From an uncultured Treponema sp. (lineage in GTDB: Bacteria; Spirochaetota; Spirochaetia; Treponematales; Treponemataceae): 64,000 bases of DNA. The notes under the pieces were generated by a model. It saw only the letters and a list, made by a program, of their open reading frames with translations, did no database searches and had not been told where the DNA came from. Below, piece after piece: positions 51,765 to 60,770 of the stretch (position 1 is the first letter of the stretch; each line of letters begins with the position of its first letter). The stretch is taken from NCBI GenBank assembly GCA_934691925.1, contig CAKUTI010000006.1:1-64000 (forward strand), given 5' to 3'. Position numbers and translations under genes: made by a program.

Positions 51765-53398
51765 GAGTCAGACCTTTGGCTGTCAAACCTGTTTTCCCAT
51801 TTCTGGCGGCTCGGCTTTAAATTCAGCTCGATTGGAATCTGGTCAAAGCCCAAGTCTTTTCTGATGGAATTTTTCAAGTATGTAACGTAGCTTTCTGGAA
51901 CATTGTCTGGGCTTGTGCAGAAAATTCTGAATGAGACCGGATTTGTGCTTGTCTGCGTCATATATCTGATTTTAAAGTGAATCGCCTTGCTTGCCGGCGG
52001 CGGATAATGGAAAAGCCAGTCGGCGAGAGCCTTGTTAAGCGCGCTTGTCTCGACTTTTCTTGTGAGCTGCGTGTAAAGCTCGATTGCCTTGTTCATCAAG
52101 TCCTTGATTCCTTCGCCTTTCAGCGCGGAAAGCGGCATAATCGGCGCCCAGTTCATCTGTCCGAACATGATTTTGATGTATTCAGTCGCGTTTTTCAACG
52201 TTTTACGGCTTTGCTCCTGCGTGTCCCACTTGTTAAGAATCAAGATGATTCCGCGGCCGCGCTCATATGCGAGCGAGCAGATTTTTTTGTCCTGGTCTGA
52301 AAGGCCTTTCTGCGAGTCAATCATCAGGAAAACGACATCGCATTTGTCGAGCGTCTTGATTGCGCGGTTCACAGAGTAATATTCGACGTTTTCCTTGACT
52401 TTTTTCTTGCGCCGGATTCCTGCCGTGTCCATAATCTCGAAATTTCTTCCGCCGTAGGAGAACTCGCTTTCGACAACATCGCGCGTTGTTCCCGCGTAGT
52501 CGCTTACAATTGATTTTTCAGTGTGAGTGAGGCGGTTTGAAAGCGTTGATTTTCCTGTGTTCGGCTTTCCGAGAATCGCAATCTTTATCGGGCGGTCTTC
52601 CTCGCTTCCTTCCTCAACTTTGCTGAAATCCAAGCCGTCTGTGAGTTTTTTTGCAAGCTCGGTGATATGGTCGCCGTGGTCAGCGGAAATGAAAAGCAAA
52701 TCCTTGAATCCGTACTGAAGATAGTTCCAAGAGACATCCTCGCCTTTTCCGCCCTCGCATTTGTTCACTGCAACAATCAGCTTGCTCCAGTAAGGGCGCA
52801 GAAAGTGAATAAATTCCTCGTCCTCGCCGGTGATTACGCCCGCTTCAAGCAAAAGGAGAATTTTGTCAGCTTTTTTTATCATCTCAACGGATTTTTCAAC
52901 GACAAGCTCGTCCATTTCAGACTCGCGGCTGGTAGGGTCGCGGTCAAGCTTGTATCCGCCGGTGTCAACGAGACGGACTGGCTTTCCTGAGATAAAAGCG
53001 GTGGCTTCAACCGGGTCCCGTGTGACACCCGGTGTCGGGTCTACAATCGCAAGCCTTTTGTTCATGAAACGGTTGAAAAGTGTCGATTTCCCGACGTTCG
53101 GGCGGCCTGCAATAACGACGAGCGGAAGATTTATGTAATATTTGTTCTTGCTGAATCCAGAGGCTGCGGCTTCCTCGTTGTCTTCTGCGTCAATTGTGTC
53201 TGAAAGAGTCCAGTCGTCAGAATCGTCTTGCTCTTGAAGATTTGAATCCGCGATTTTTTCAGAATCTGAATCTTTAGATTTTAAATCTTGCAATTCGGAA
53301 TCTCTAGATTTAAAATCTTGCAATTCTAATTCAATATTTTCATTTTTGACAGGTTTCGGTTTTGAAAAGTCTGGTTTACGTTTTTTTGCTTTAGCCAT
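51761..53398 (-). CDS. der: Ribosome assembly GTPase Der (EngA) with acidic N-terminal extension
   Basis: Der has two tandem GTPase domains and a KH domain and acts in 50S assembly. P-loops are GRPNVGKST (98-106) and GKPNTGKST (about 280). NKCEGG and NKWDTQ are the two G4 motifs; DTGG and DTAG the two G3 motifs. The first about 90 residues are an acidic, low-complexity extension with a ten-residue direct repeat (ELQDFKSRDS/ELQDLKSKDS), absent from typical Der. TAGAAT lies seven bases before the ATG with no ribosome site, another leaderless candidate. Confidence 0.94.
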   Translation of the reverse strand: MAKAKKRKPDFSKPKPVKNENIELELQDFKSRDSELQDLKSKDSDSEKIADSNLQEQDDSDDWTLSDTIDAEDNEEAAASGFSKNKYYINLPLVVIAGRPNVGKSTLFNRFMNKRLAIVDPTPGVTRDPVEATAFISGKPVRLVDTGGYKLDRDPTSRESEMDELVVEKSVEMIKKADKILLLLEAGVITGEDEEFIHFLRPYWSKLIVAVNKCEGGKGEDVSWNYLQYGFKDLLFISADHGDHITELAKKLTDGLDFSKVEEGSEEDRPIKIAILGKPNTGKSTLSNRLTHTEKSIVSDYAGTTRDVVESEFSYGGRNFEIMDTAGIRRKKKVKENVEYYSVNRAIKTLDKCDVVFLMIDSQKGLSDQDKKICSLAYERGRGIILILNKWDTQEQSRKTLKNATEYIKIMFGQMNWAPIMPLSALKGEGIKDLMNKAIELYTQLTRKVETSALNKALADWLFHYPPPASKAIHFKIRYMTQTSTNPVSFRIFCTSPDNVPESYVTYLKNSIRKDLGFDQIPIELNLKPSRQKWENRFDSQRSDS

Positions 53399-53472
53399 AG
53401 CAGTTATTCTACCTAATTTTTTGAGAAAAAAGAAGAGATTTTATTTTGGGGAGCATATTACGGCGTTATATT

Positions 53473-55188
53473 TCAAAGCGAATTCAATGATTTTGATGAA
53501 ATCGCCTGCATTTCAGGCACGCTCATATTCGAGAGAAGCTCTTTCACCTGCGTGATGAGCTTCGGACTCATGCTAAGGTCTCGGATTCCCATTCCTGCAA
53601 GAACAACAACCGAGTCTTTGCGGCTCGCCATTTCTCCGCACACAGCGCACGGAATTTTCGCGCTTTTTGCCTCGTTGATTGTGTGATGAATCAGACGCAG
53701 AACCGCAAGGTGAAATTCGTTGTAAAGCGGCGCAACATCCGCGTTTTCACGGTCAACGCCGATTGTGTACTGCGTAAGGTCGTTTGTTCCAATCGAGAAA
53801 AACGAGGAGACTTTTGCAAGGCAGTCCGCAATCATCGCCGCAGCCGCTGTCTCAACCATAATTCCAATCGGAATGTTCTCCTTGAAATTAACATTCTCGC
53901 TCTTTAATTCTTCCCGTGCTTTCTTTGCGATTTCAAGCGCCTGCTTTACTTGGTCAACGCTCGTTATCAAAGGAAGCATTATGTTCAGATTTCCGTAAAT
54001 GCTCGCCCTGTAAAGCGCGCGGAACTGTGTTTTCAGCTGCTGCGGATTTGCAAGGCTCAGCCTTATTGCGCGGAGCCCCATCAGAGGATTTTTCTCCTGC
54101 TTCGCGTTTCTGATTTCGTCCGAGCTGATTAGCTTGTCGCCGCCTGCGTCCAGAGTTCTGATTGTGACGGGCTTTCCTTGCATTGTTTCAAGGACTTTCT
54201 TGTAAGCCTGAAACTGAGATTCCTCGCTGAAAGCCGCCGCAGCCGCGTGAGTCTGGCTCATATTCGCGTTCGACTCGCTCATAAAAAGAAATTCAGTCCT
54301 GAAAAGCCCGATTCCGTCCGCGCCTTCTTTCATCGCGATTTCCGCTTCCTCAACAGTTCCGATGTTTGCGTAAAGATGGAATCTCTCGCCGTCCGCCGAC
54401 ATTGCAGGAAGATTCCTGTATTTTTTGAGCTTTTCCGCGTGCTCTTTCGCGTTTTTGATTTTTATCTCGTATTCTTTGATTGCCGCGTCGTCAGGCTCGT
54501 TGATGACTTCGCCTGAGTCTCCGTCAACAATGATTTCCGTGCCATTTTTAACTTCGCTTGTGATATCCTCGAGCGCGAAAACCGCCGGAATTCCGTAGTT
54601 CCGCGCGAGAATTCCAACGTGCGACGAAACTCCGCCTTCTGTGAGCGCAAGCCCCGCGATTCTTCGCTTTGAAAGAATGATTGTGTCGCTCGGATTCATC
54701 GTTTTTGCGACAATCACGGCTCCGTCCGGAACGTTTTCAATATTGAAAGGATGAAAATCCAGCAAGTCGTCAAGAACACGTCCGAAAATATCGCAGATGT
54801 CCTGAGCGCGCTCGGCAAGATAGTCGTTTCCGCTTGAACGGAGCTTTTCCGCGTAATCCTCGGTTTTCTGGTTTAAGATGTATGCGATTGGAAAGTCGGA
54901 ATTCTCAAAAGTCCGCCTTACGTCTCCGAGAAATTCAGGGTCTTGAAGCATTAAATAGTAGGTTTCGAAAATTTCAGACTGGACTTTGTCGTTTTTTACA
55001 GAATCAAGCTGGACTGCAACCTGCGCCGTAACGTTTTCGAGCGATTTGGAAAATTTTTCAAGCTCGCTCTCGTGCTCTGATTTTTTAATCGGCTTGCTTG
55101 GAATCACTCTTTTTTCTGATTCTGGCACAACAAACGCTTTTCCAATGCCAATTCCATTGGATGCTGAAATCCCGAATAATAAATTCAT
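53473..55188 (-). CDS. ptsI: PTS enzyme I (phosphoenolpyruvate-protein phosphotransferase)
   Basis: Enzyme I takes phosphate from PEP and passes it to HPr. The 571 residues include the swivelling His domain (LTEGGVSSHVGILARNYGIPA) and the PEP-binding barrel (GLFRTEFLFM, IMLPLITSVDQV, SIGTNDLTQYTIGVDREN, CGEMAS). No HPr or enzyme II gene adjoins it. As in other treponemes it may serve regulation rather than sugar uptake (from memory). It diverges from rmuC across 87 nt. Confidence 0.94.
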   Translation of the reverse strand: MNLLFGISASNGIGIGKAFVVPESEKRVIPSKPIKKSEHESELEKFSKSLENVTAQVAVQLDSVKNDKVQSEIFETYYLMLQDPEFLGDVRRTFENSDFPIAYILNQKTEDYAEKLRSSGNDYLAERAQDICDIFGRVLDDLLDFHPFNIENVPDGAVIVAKTMNPSDTIILSKRRIAGLALTEGGVSSHVGILARNYGIPAVFALEDITSEVKNGTEIIVDGDSGEVINEPDDAAIKEYEIKIKNAKEHAEKLKKYRNLPAMSADGERFHLYANIGTVEEAEIAMKEGADGIGLFRTEFLFMSESNANMSQTHAAAAAFSEESQFQAYKKVLETMQGKPVTIRTLDAGGDKLISSDEIRNAKQEKNPLMGLRAIRLSLANPQQLKTQFRALYRASIYGNLNIMLPLITSVDQVKQALEIAKKAREELKSENVNFKENIPIGIMVETAAAAMIADCLAKVSSFFSIGTNDLTQYTIGVDRENADVAPLYNEFHLAVLRLIHHTINEAKSAKIPCAVCGEMASRKDSVVVLAGMGIRDLSMSPKLITQVKELLSNMSVPEMQAISSKSLNSL

Positions 55189-55238
55189 ACAACTAAAGTT
55201 TATTCTTATGTTAAGAAAATGTCAAATTCCGTTATGAT

Positions 55239-55267
55239 TTTACATTTTTCAGATATGGTTTTATAAT
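55239..55267 (+). promoter_or_regulatory. rmuC promoter, consensus, leaderless geometry
   Basis: -35 TTTACA (55239-55244), 17-bp spacer, -10 TATAAT (55262-55267), eight bases, then ATG. The interval TAAAAGAT contains no clear Shine-Dalgarno. It shares the short gap with the ptsI start. Confidence 0.8.
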
Positions 55268-55275
55268 TAAAAGAT

Positions 55276-56223
55276 ATGAAATTGAATTCCGTGATTTTGA
55301 TTTGTGCGATTGCGGCGGCTTTTATCATCTTGGTCGCGTTTTTGCTTTACAATTCCCAAAAAAATATGCGAGAGATGATGAAAATGATGAATTTTCAGAT
55401 GAACCAGAGCCAGGGAAACTTGAACAAGACTCTCGGACAGTCCGTCTCTGTAATCGGCGAGATTCAGCAGAAGCTCGGCTCGCTTGAAAACGCCACAAAA
55501 GAGATTCAGGAGATTGGAAAGGACATTTCCTCGCTTCAAAATATTTTGCTTTCTCCGAAACTGCGCGGAAACCTGGGCGAGTATTTTTTGTACGAGCTTT
55601 TGCGCGATGTTCTTCCAGCGGCGAACTACGAGGAGCAGCATTATTTCAAGGACGGAAGCGCAGTTGACGCGGTTGTGAGGCTCGGAAAATATTTTGTTCC
55701 GATTGACTCGAAATTTCCGATGGAAAGTTTTGCGCGCTTTATAAACGCTAAGGATTCTGAAATCAAGAAAAAATCCCGCTCCGAATTTTTAAAGTCAGTC
55801 AAGGCTAGAATCGACGAGATTTCAAAAAAATATATCCGGCCCGAGGAAGGAACTTTTGACTTTGCGCTTATGTACATTCCAGCCGAGAACGTTTACTACG
55901 AGATTCTTGTGCGCGACAGCGAGAACGGCTCCGCGCTATTTAGCTACGCAATGTCGAAAAAAGTCGTGCCGGTTTCGCCAAGCACTTTCTACGCTTATCT
56001 GATGTCGATTTCGTTTGGTCTTAGAGGATACAAGATTGAGCAGCAGGCGCAGAAAATTGTTAGCGAGCTTTCCGCGCTCCAGAACAGCTTTTCCGCGTTT
56101 TGCGGAGATTTTGAGATTTTAGGAAAGCATTTGTCTAACGCCGCGGGAAAATACGGCGAGCTTGAAAAGCAGAGCGAGAAAATCAACGGAAAGCTTTCAT
56201 TTTTCGTCGAGCATCATTCTTAA
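55276..56223 (+). CDS. rmuC: RmuC-family protein
   Basis: RmuC limits inversion-type recombination at short inverted repeats and resembles a nuclease. The 315-residue protein has an N-terminal membrane helix (about 5-25), a coiled coil (about 30-85) and the conserved domain GNLGEYFLYELL ... VRLGKYFVPIDSKFPMESF ... PAENVYYEI. It is shorter than E. coli RmuC (about 475), mainly in the coiled coil and tail. Its last 27 bases overlap the convergent FliG-like gene. Confidence 0.9.
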   Translation: MKLNSVILICAIAAAFIILVAFLLYNSQKNMREMMKMMNFQMNQSQGNLNKTLGQSVSVIGEIQQKLGSLENATKEIQEIGKDISSLQNILLSPKLRGNLGEYFLYELLRDVLPAANYEEQHYFKDGSAVDAVVRLGKYFVPIDSKFPMESFARFINAKDSEIKKKSRSEFLKSVKARIDEISKKYIRPEEGTFDFALMYIPAENVYYEILVRDSENGSALFSYAMSKKVVPVSPSTFYAYLMSISFGLRGYKIEQQAQKIVSELSALQNSFSAFCGDFEILGKHLSNAAGKYGELEKQSEKINGKLSFFVEHHS

Positions 56224-56574
56224 GATTTGCGCAAGCTGCTTCGGGTCTTCTGTTGAAATTTTGCTCGCTTTTTTTTCGCTTGGCGTAAGATGCGGAATTT
56301 CGCGGTAGATTCTGCGCATTTTTCCGTAGTTTGCGGCTTCCTCGAGAACTGAATTCTCGCGCATAACATGAAGCTGGTTGTGCGGATTGAATTCTCCAAG
56401 ATTCCGCATCGCCTTGCTGATTGCCGTAACTTGCGCGTCCGAAAGATTCAAGTGGGAAAGAACCGCGCGGCTCGCGTCAACTCCGATTTCGCCGAGAAAA
56501 ATTGCGGCTTTCTGAAATCCGCCGAGTTTTGGAAGCGAAGGCAATTCGCCGTCTGTCTTGATAAATCCTGCCAT
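56197..56574 (-). CDS. Stand-alone FliG N-terminal-domain protein
   Basis: The 125-residue protein resembles FliG N-domains: LGGFQKAAIFLGEIGVDASRAVLSHLNLSDAQVTAISKAMRNLGEF. The C-terminal part (DPKQLAQILRMMLDEK) ends where full FliG would continue to its middle domain. Full FliG is about 330-345 residues, so this is a single-domain paralogue rather than a motor switch protein. A role in the flagellar C-ring or its assembly is inferred only. It ends inside rmuC on the opposite strand. Confidence 0.78.
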   Translation of the reverse strand: MAGFIKTDGELPSLPKLGGFQKAAIFLGEIGVDASRAVLSHLNLSDAQVTAISKAMRNLGEFNPHNQLHVMRENSVLEEAANYGKMRRIYREIPHLTPSEKKASKISTEDPKQLAQILRMMLDEK

Positions 56575-56617
56575 AAAAATCCGCCGAAAAAATTTTTGAA
56601 AGATTATAGCATTTTTT

Positions 56618-58069
56618 CTATAAGATTGCAGAGATTTTTTTGGTTTGAAGCGGCTCGCCTTCCATTTCGATTATTTTGTCTGAAAGCGATTCTGCCTCGT
56701 CTTTCTGATGCGTCACAAAAATTACTGTGCGCGGATTTTCGCGCAAAAGCGATTTCAATGTTTCTTCAAGCGATTTTTTGATTTTTTCATCGAGAGACTG
56801 AAAAGCCTCGTCCAAAAGCAGAACCGGCTTTGGAAAAGCGAACGCGCGCGCCATTGCGACACGCTGCTTTTCTCCGCCGCTTAAATTTTGCGTCTTGTCG
56901 CCGAGCCTGGAAGAAAGCCCAGCCGCGCCGAGATATTTTAAAGCGAGATATTCCGCATCTCTTTCTGGAAGAATGTTATTTAATGGAAGAAAAACGTTTT
57001 CAAAAACCGTGAGAGTAGGCAAAAGACGCGGCTCTTGAAAAAGGAACGAGACTTCAAACCGGCTTGCAATCCAGTTTAGAAGCGTTGTTTTTCCGCTTCC
57101 GCTCGGGGCAAGAATCGCCGTGGTTTTTCCTGACTCAAATTTTATGCTGAAATCTTTGAAAAGCTGCTTTTCGCCTTTTTTTATGGAAAGATTTTTGATT
57201 TCAAGCGGGAACGGGCTAGGGACTGTAGCCGCGCCGGAGGCGGCCACTGGACTGAGCGGAGCGAGGGAAGCGGCTGGAGCGAGAGCGGAATGGCGAAAGC
57301 CCCGACCCGCAGGGTAGCCTCCAGAAGTTATTTTGCTGAAAAATTTTTGGAATGTGAATTTTAAGGCTTTTTCGGACAAAAACGAGAGCAGAACGAGAAC
57401 GATTGTTGCAGCCAAGACCGACGGGCTTTCAAGATGAACCTGCGCGCTTTGAAGAAATGCTCCAAGCGCGTTTTTTGGAACGCTAAGAACTTCCGCCGCC
57501 GCCACGACTTTCCAAGACATTCCAAGCGAGGAGAAAATTCCGCTTTCTAAAAACGGCTTTAGCTTTGGAAGAAAAATAAAACGGATTTTCTGTGTTTTTG
57601 TGAGTCCGAAGACTTTTGCCATGAAGAAAAGTTTTTTGTCGTCCTCGGAAAATTCGAATCCTGATGAAACTGCGCTTGTCATAACGGGAAATCCCATAAG
57701 AAACGCGCTGAAAACCGGCACAAAATTTGAGTTGAAAGCAAAAATCGCAAGAAGAATGAACGAGACGACCGGAACTGAGCGTATTACGGCGAGAGGAAAG
57801 CTCAAAAACGCTTTGAAAGACGGAAAAATTCCTGACAAAATGCCAGCCGTGCTTCCAAAAACGAGAATCAGAAAAAAGCCGGCTAAAACGCGCAGAAAAG
57901 AGAATCCCGCTCCGCTCCAGAACGAAAGTTTTGTGCAAAGCGAGAAAAGCCGCGCTAAAGTCGCCGTGAAAGTCGGAAAAATTATCGGATTTGCGACAAT
58001 CAGCGCGGCAATCTGCCAGAGAAGAACGAGGACTGCCGCGGAAAGCAAGTGGAGCAGGGGAGACTTCAT
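56618..58069 (-). CDS. ABC transporter permease-ATPase fusion (SsuC-SsuB type)
   Basis: The 483-residue protein joins a TauC/SsuC-type permease (residues 1-247, about six helices, with AEVLSVPKNALGAFLQ in the EAA-loop region) to an ATPase (about 287-483). The ATPase has Walker A APSGSGKTT, signature LSGGEKQRVA, Walker B VLLLDEAF and a THQ H-loop. These are normally separate proteins. The linker (about 249-286) is translated DNA of a dispersed repeat. The substrate is unknown; nitrate, sulfonate and thiamine-precursor systems share this type. The solute-binding protein gene lies 31 nt upstream. Confidence 0.88.
   Translation of the reverse strand: MKSPLLHLLSAAVLVLLWQIAALIVANPIIFPTFTATLARLFSLCTKLSFWSGAGFSFLRVLAGFFLILVFGSTAGILSGIFPSFKAFLSFPLAVIRSVPVVSFILLAIFAFNSNFVPVFSAFLMGFPVMTSAVSSGFEFSEDDKKLFFMAKVFGLTKTQKIRFIFLPKLKPFLESGIFSSLGMSWKVVAAAEVLSVPKNALGAFLQSAQVHLESPSVLAATIVLVLLSFLSEKALKFTFQKFFSKITSGGYPAGRGFRHSALAPAASLAPLSPVAASGAATVPSPFPLEIKNLSIKKGEKQLFKDFSIKFESGKTTAILAPSGSGKTTLLNWIASRFEVSFLFQEPRLLPTLTVFENVFLPLNNILPERDAEYLALKYLGAAGLSSRLGDKTQNLSGGEKQRVAMARAFAFPKPVLLLDEAFQSLDEKIKKSLEETLKSLLRENPRTVIFVTHQKDEAESLSDKIIEMEGEPLQTKKISAIL
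57214..57321. repeat. Dispersed GC-rich repeat element, copy 2, inside a coding region
   Basis: Starts GCTAGGGACTGTAGC and contains AGCGGAGCGAG, a GGCGAAAGC box and CCCGACCCGCAGGG. The opening and the AGCGGAGCGA/GGCGAA order match the intergenic copy at 19699-19862. Here it is in frame within the ABC fusion and is translated into a Gly/Ala/Pro/Ser-rich linker. Its G+C content stands out from the flanking domains. Confidence 0.68.
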
Positions 58070-58100
58070 TTTTTCATATTCTTGTCAAGTTGCAAGTTTG

Positions 58101-59156
58101 TCATTTTGCGCCAAAGTAGAATTCGTCTGACGGAAGCTTTCCGCCGACTGATTCCGGGGCGTTTTCAAGAAAAATCGAAAGAAGCGACTCGATTTCCGTT
58201 CTGCCGTCTGCCGCATTTTTCCAAGTAAAAGCCGCGTTCGGAATCGCTTTTTCAACGATTTTCGCGTTTAGGCCAAGATTGTTTTTTTCTGCAAGCGCGC
58301 CTGTGTGCGAAGGATTTTTTACCGTCCATTCAAAAGCCTGCTTGTAAGCCTGAATGAATTTTTCGACCGTGCTTTTGTTCGATTTTGCGAATTTCGCGTT
58401 TGCGACGAGAAGAGTCATCGGGTAAGAGCCGCCGTTTTGATGCGCGAAAAGCTGCTGGATGTCCAAAACACGCTTCACGTCTGGAGATTTTATTTCGGCA
58501 ACGGTTGCGAAAGGCTCAGGAACGAGCGCGTATTCAATCTTGTCTGAAATCAGAGCCGCCGCAATGTTCGCGTTTGGAATGGAAAAGTCGAGCGTTACGG
58601 CGTTTTCTTGCTTGTCCAGATTTTCTGAATCATTCGAAAGTTTCAAGTCCTGCGAATCGCTTGGGATTTGCGAATTAAGGTTCACTGGAATATTTTGTTT
58701 TGAAAGAAGATATTTGAGCATATATTCCGGAGTCGCTCCTTGTCCCGCACATTGAACCGTTTTTCCGCGGAGAGATTCCAGCGTGTGCGTGCCGGATTTT
58801 TTTGAAATCACAAAGAGATTTCCGTTTCCCGTGATTCCAAGACAGACGACAGCGCCGTTTCCAGCGTTGAAAACTTTTGCCGCGGCGTTCGGCGGAAGAA
58901 ATCCTATGTCGATTTCGCCTTTCAAAAGCTTTGGAAGCTCGGTCTGCGCGGAAGTGAAATTTTCAAAAGTCAAATTCTTGATTCCGAAACTGTCTTTGTT
59001 TTCTATTAAATATGCGCACGGAATTCCAGAAGGTCCGTTCAGAACGCCAGCGCGAACTTGCTTTGGAGCCGCGCCCGCCGTGAACGACGAAAAGCAGGCG
59101 AGCGCGAAAGCAAAAGCGAGCGGAAGTTTCCTAAATCCTGTTTTTTTAGATTTCAT
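58101..59156 (-). CDS. NMT1/SsuA-type substrate-binding protein of ABC transporter
   Basis: The 351-residue protein has a Sec signal peptide (KKTGFRKLPLAFAFALACFSSFTAGAA, cleavage near residue 29) and no lipobox cysteine. The mature part has two lobes: the first with VRAGVLNGPSGIPCAYLIENK and the second with YALVPEPFATVAE, the PEP segment typical of NMT1/SsuA-like proteins. About 20 residues at 170-190 form a charged loop. The gene starts three bases after the hydrogenase stop, so the two are co-expressed. Confidence 0.87.
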   Translation of the reverse strand: MKSKKTGFRKLPLAFAFALACFSSFTAGAAPKQVRAGVLNGPSGIPCAYLIENKDSFGIKNLTFENFTSAQTELPKLLKGEIDIGFLPPNAAAKVFNAGNGAVVCLGITGNGNLFVISKKSGTHTLESLRGKTVQCAGQGATPEYMLKYLLSKQNIPVNLNSQIPSDSQDLKLSNDSENLDKQENAVTLDFSIPNANIAAALISDKIEYALVPEPFATVAEIKSPDVKRVLDIQQLFAHQNGGSYPMTLLVANAKFAKSNKSTVEKFIQAYKQAFEWTVKNPSHTGALAEKNNLGLNAKIVEKAIPNAAFTWKNAADGRTEIESLLSIFLENAPESVGGKLPSDEFYFGAK

Positions 59157-59158
59157 TT

Positions 59159-60691
59159 TCAGTTTCCTTCCCGCGCGATTTCGTCCATGTCCGCTTTCTG
59201 CGGAATCCCGCTATCATCAGGCTTTGTTCCCGCATTCGCGTAGAGCATCAAAAGTCCGTTTCCGAGCTTCGGATTTGTGATTACGCTCGGTCCTCCAATG
59301 CAGCCGCCCTCGCAAGCCATGACTTCGATAAGGTTAGGGCAGTTTTCCGGGGCGGGAATTTTTCCTGCGTTGATTTGCCCGTAGCCAGCAAGAATTTTCA
59401 TTCCTGCTTTGTCGAGTCCGTTGATTACAGCCGGGCGCAAAATGCTTTTGTCTTTGAGCCTTAGCCGCACGCTTTCCGCGACTCCGCCAGTCTTCGCGAA
59501 ATTTCTTCCTGAAACTGTCGGAACGTATTTTTCCGCTCGGACCGGAGCGTTTTTGATTTCGATATTTTTTGCGGTGAAAAGCGCGTCAACTTCCTCAACC
59601 GAAAGAACGTAGTCGATAATTTCTGAGTCAAAGCCTTCCCGCCGTTTTGCAAGGCACGGCCCGATAAAGACTGTAATGCAGTCCGGGTCGGCTTTCTTTG
59701 CGACTTCGCCTGTGTAAATCATCGGGGATTTTGTTTCTGAGATGCAAGGCGCAAGCTCCGGCACGTGGATTTTTACCGCGCGAACGTAAGCCGGGCAGCA
59801 GCTAGTTGTCATCATCTTGTCGCCGCGCTCCATTCTTTCCTTGAATTCTGCAGCTTCCTTGTCCGCAGTGATGTCGGCTCCAAGCGCGACTTCCCAGACT
59901 TTCGCAAATCCTGCCTGAAGCAGCGCTCCTTCAAGCTGGCCTGGCTTTGTTCCTTTAAATTGCGCTCCGATTGCAGGCGCGTACATCGCCACGACTTTCT
60001 CGCCGTTCATAATATGCTTTATAACGTCAAAAAGCTGAGATTTTCCCATCATCGCGCTGAACGGACAGCTTGACATGCACTTTCCGCAGAAAATGCACTT
60101 GTCGTAGTCGATTGTCTCTTTTCCGTCTGTTCCTTTTGAGATTGCTCCAACCGGGCAGGCTTCCTCGCACGGAACAACGGTCTTTATAATAGCGTGGTAA
60201 GGGCAGTTCTGGGCGCAAAGTCCGCAGCTTATGCATTTTTGATAGTCGATTCTTGCCCTGTCTGTAACTTCAATCGCCTTTTTTGGGCAGTTCACCTTGC
60301 ATGGGCGGGCAAGGCAGGCTTGGCACGCGTCTGTCGGAAAATAATGCGGCTTTACGCAGGCGTGGCACGCGCTCTGAATCATCGTGAGCATCGGCCAAGT
60401 CGGCTTTTCGCGCTCGTATGCTTCCTTAACATATTCAGCAAGAGGCTTTTTCGGGTCGTAGTCCTCAACAGAGTGCCCAAGATTCGCGACAATTCTCGTG
60501 CGCACAATATCGCGGTCCTCTTCAAGATTTTTTCTGATTGGAACAGAGCCGTCAGGAATCAGCGCAAGCGGAATTTTCTCGATTTCGTCCGCCGTTTCTG
60601 GAGACAAAAGTTTTCCTTCAAGCTCCAGCCGCGCCATTTCAACCAAAATATCTTTTTTAAGCGCGGCAGCGTTGTTGTTAGTGTTTAGCAT
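59159..60691 (-). CDS. [FeFe] hydrogenase, group-B-like monomeric form
   Basis: The 510-residue protein has an N-terminal Cys-rich domain (CHAC, CQACLARPCKVNCP), two 4Fe-4S sets (CISCGLCAQNCP, CIFCGKCMSSCP) and the H-cluster domain. H-cluster motifs are TSCCPAYV (296-303), PCLAKRRE (345-352) and MACEGGCIGGP (458-468), giving the four cluster cysteines C298, C346, C460 and C464. TSCCPAYV rather than TSCCPGW suggests group B rather than bifurcating group A3. Maturases HydE, HydF and HydG are not in the window. GGAGGTG is the ribosome site. Confidence 0.9.
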   Translation of the reverse strand: MLNTNNNAAALKKDILVEMARLELEGKLLSPETADEIEKIPLALIPDGSVPIRKNLEEDRDIVRTRIVANLGHSVEDYDPKKPLAEYVKEAYEREKPTWPMLTMIQSACHACVKPHYFPTDACQACLARPCKVNCPKKAIEVTDRARIDYQKCISCGLCAQNCPYHAIIKTVVPCEEACPVGAISKGTDGKETIDYDKCIFCGKCMSSCPFSAMMGKSQLFDVIKHIMNGEKVVAMYAPAIGAQFKGTKPGQLEGALLQAGFAKVWEVALGADITADKEAAEFKERMERGDKMMTTSCCPAYVRAVKIHVPELAPCISETKSPMIYTGEVAKKADPDCITVFIGPCLAKRREGFDSEIIDYVLSVEEVDALFTAKNIEIKNAPVRAEKYVPTVSGRNFAKTGGVAESVRLRLKDKSILRPAVINGLDKAGMKILAGYGQINAGKIPAPENCPNLIEVMACEGGCIGGPSVITNPKLGNGLLMLYANAGTKPDDSGIPQKADMDEIAREGN

Positions 60692-60724
60692 AATCGCACC
60701 TCCGAGTTACTGTTTTCAGGCACG

Positions 60725-60733
60725 ATTATATCA
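60725..60733 (-). promoter_or_regulatory. Promoter of the hydrogenase-ABC operon
   Basis: On the - strand TGA-TATAAT is an extended -10, 33 bases before the hydrogenase ATG. No good -35 is visible. Unlike many promoters here it leaves a leader with a strong ribosome site. Confidence 0.65.
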
Positions 60734-60770
60734 CGTTTCGTTTTCGTTGTTTGCATTTTGTTTATAGATT

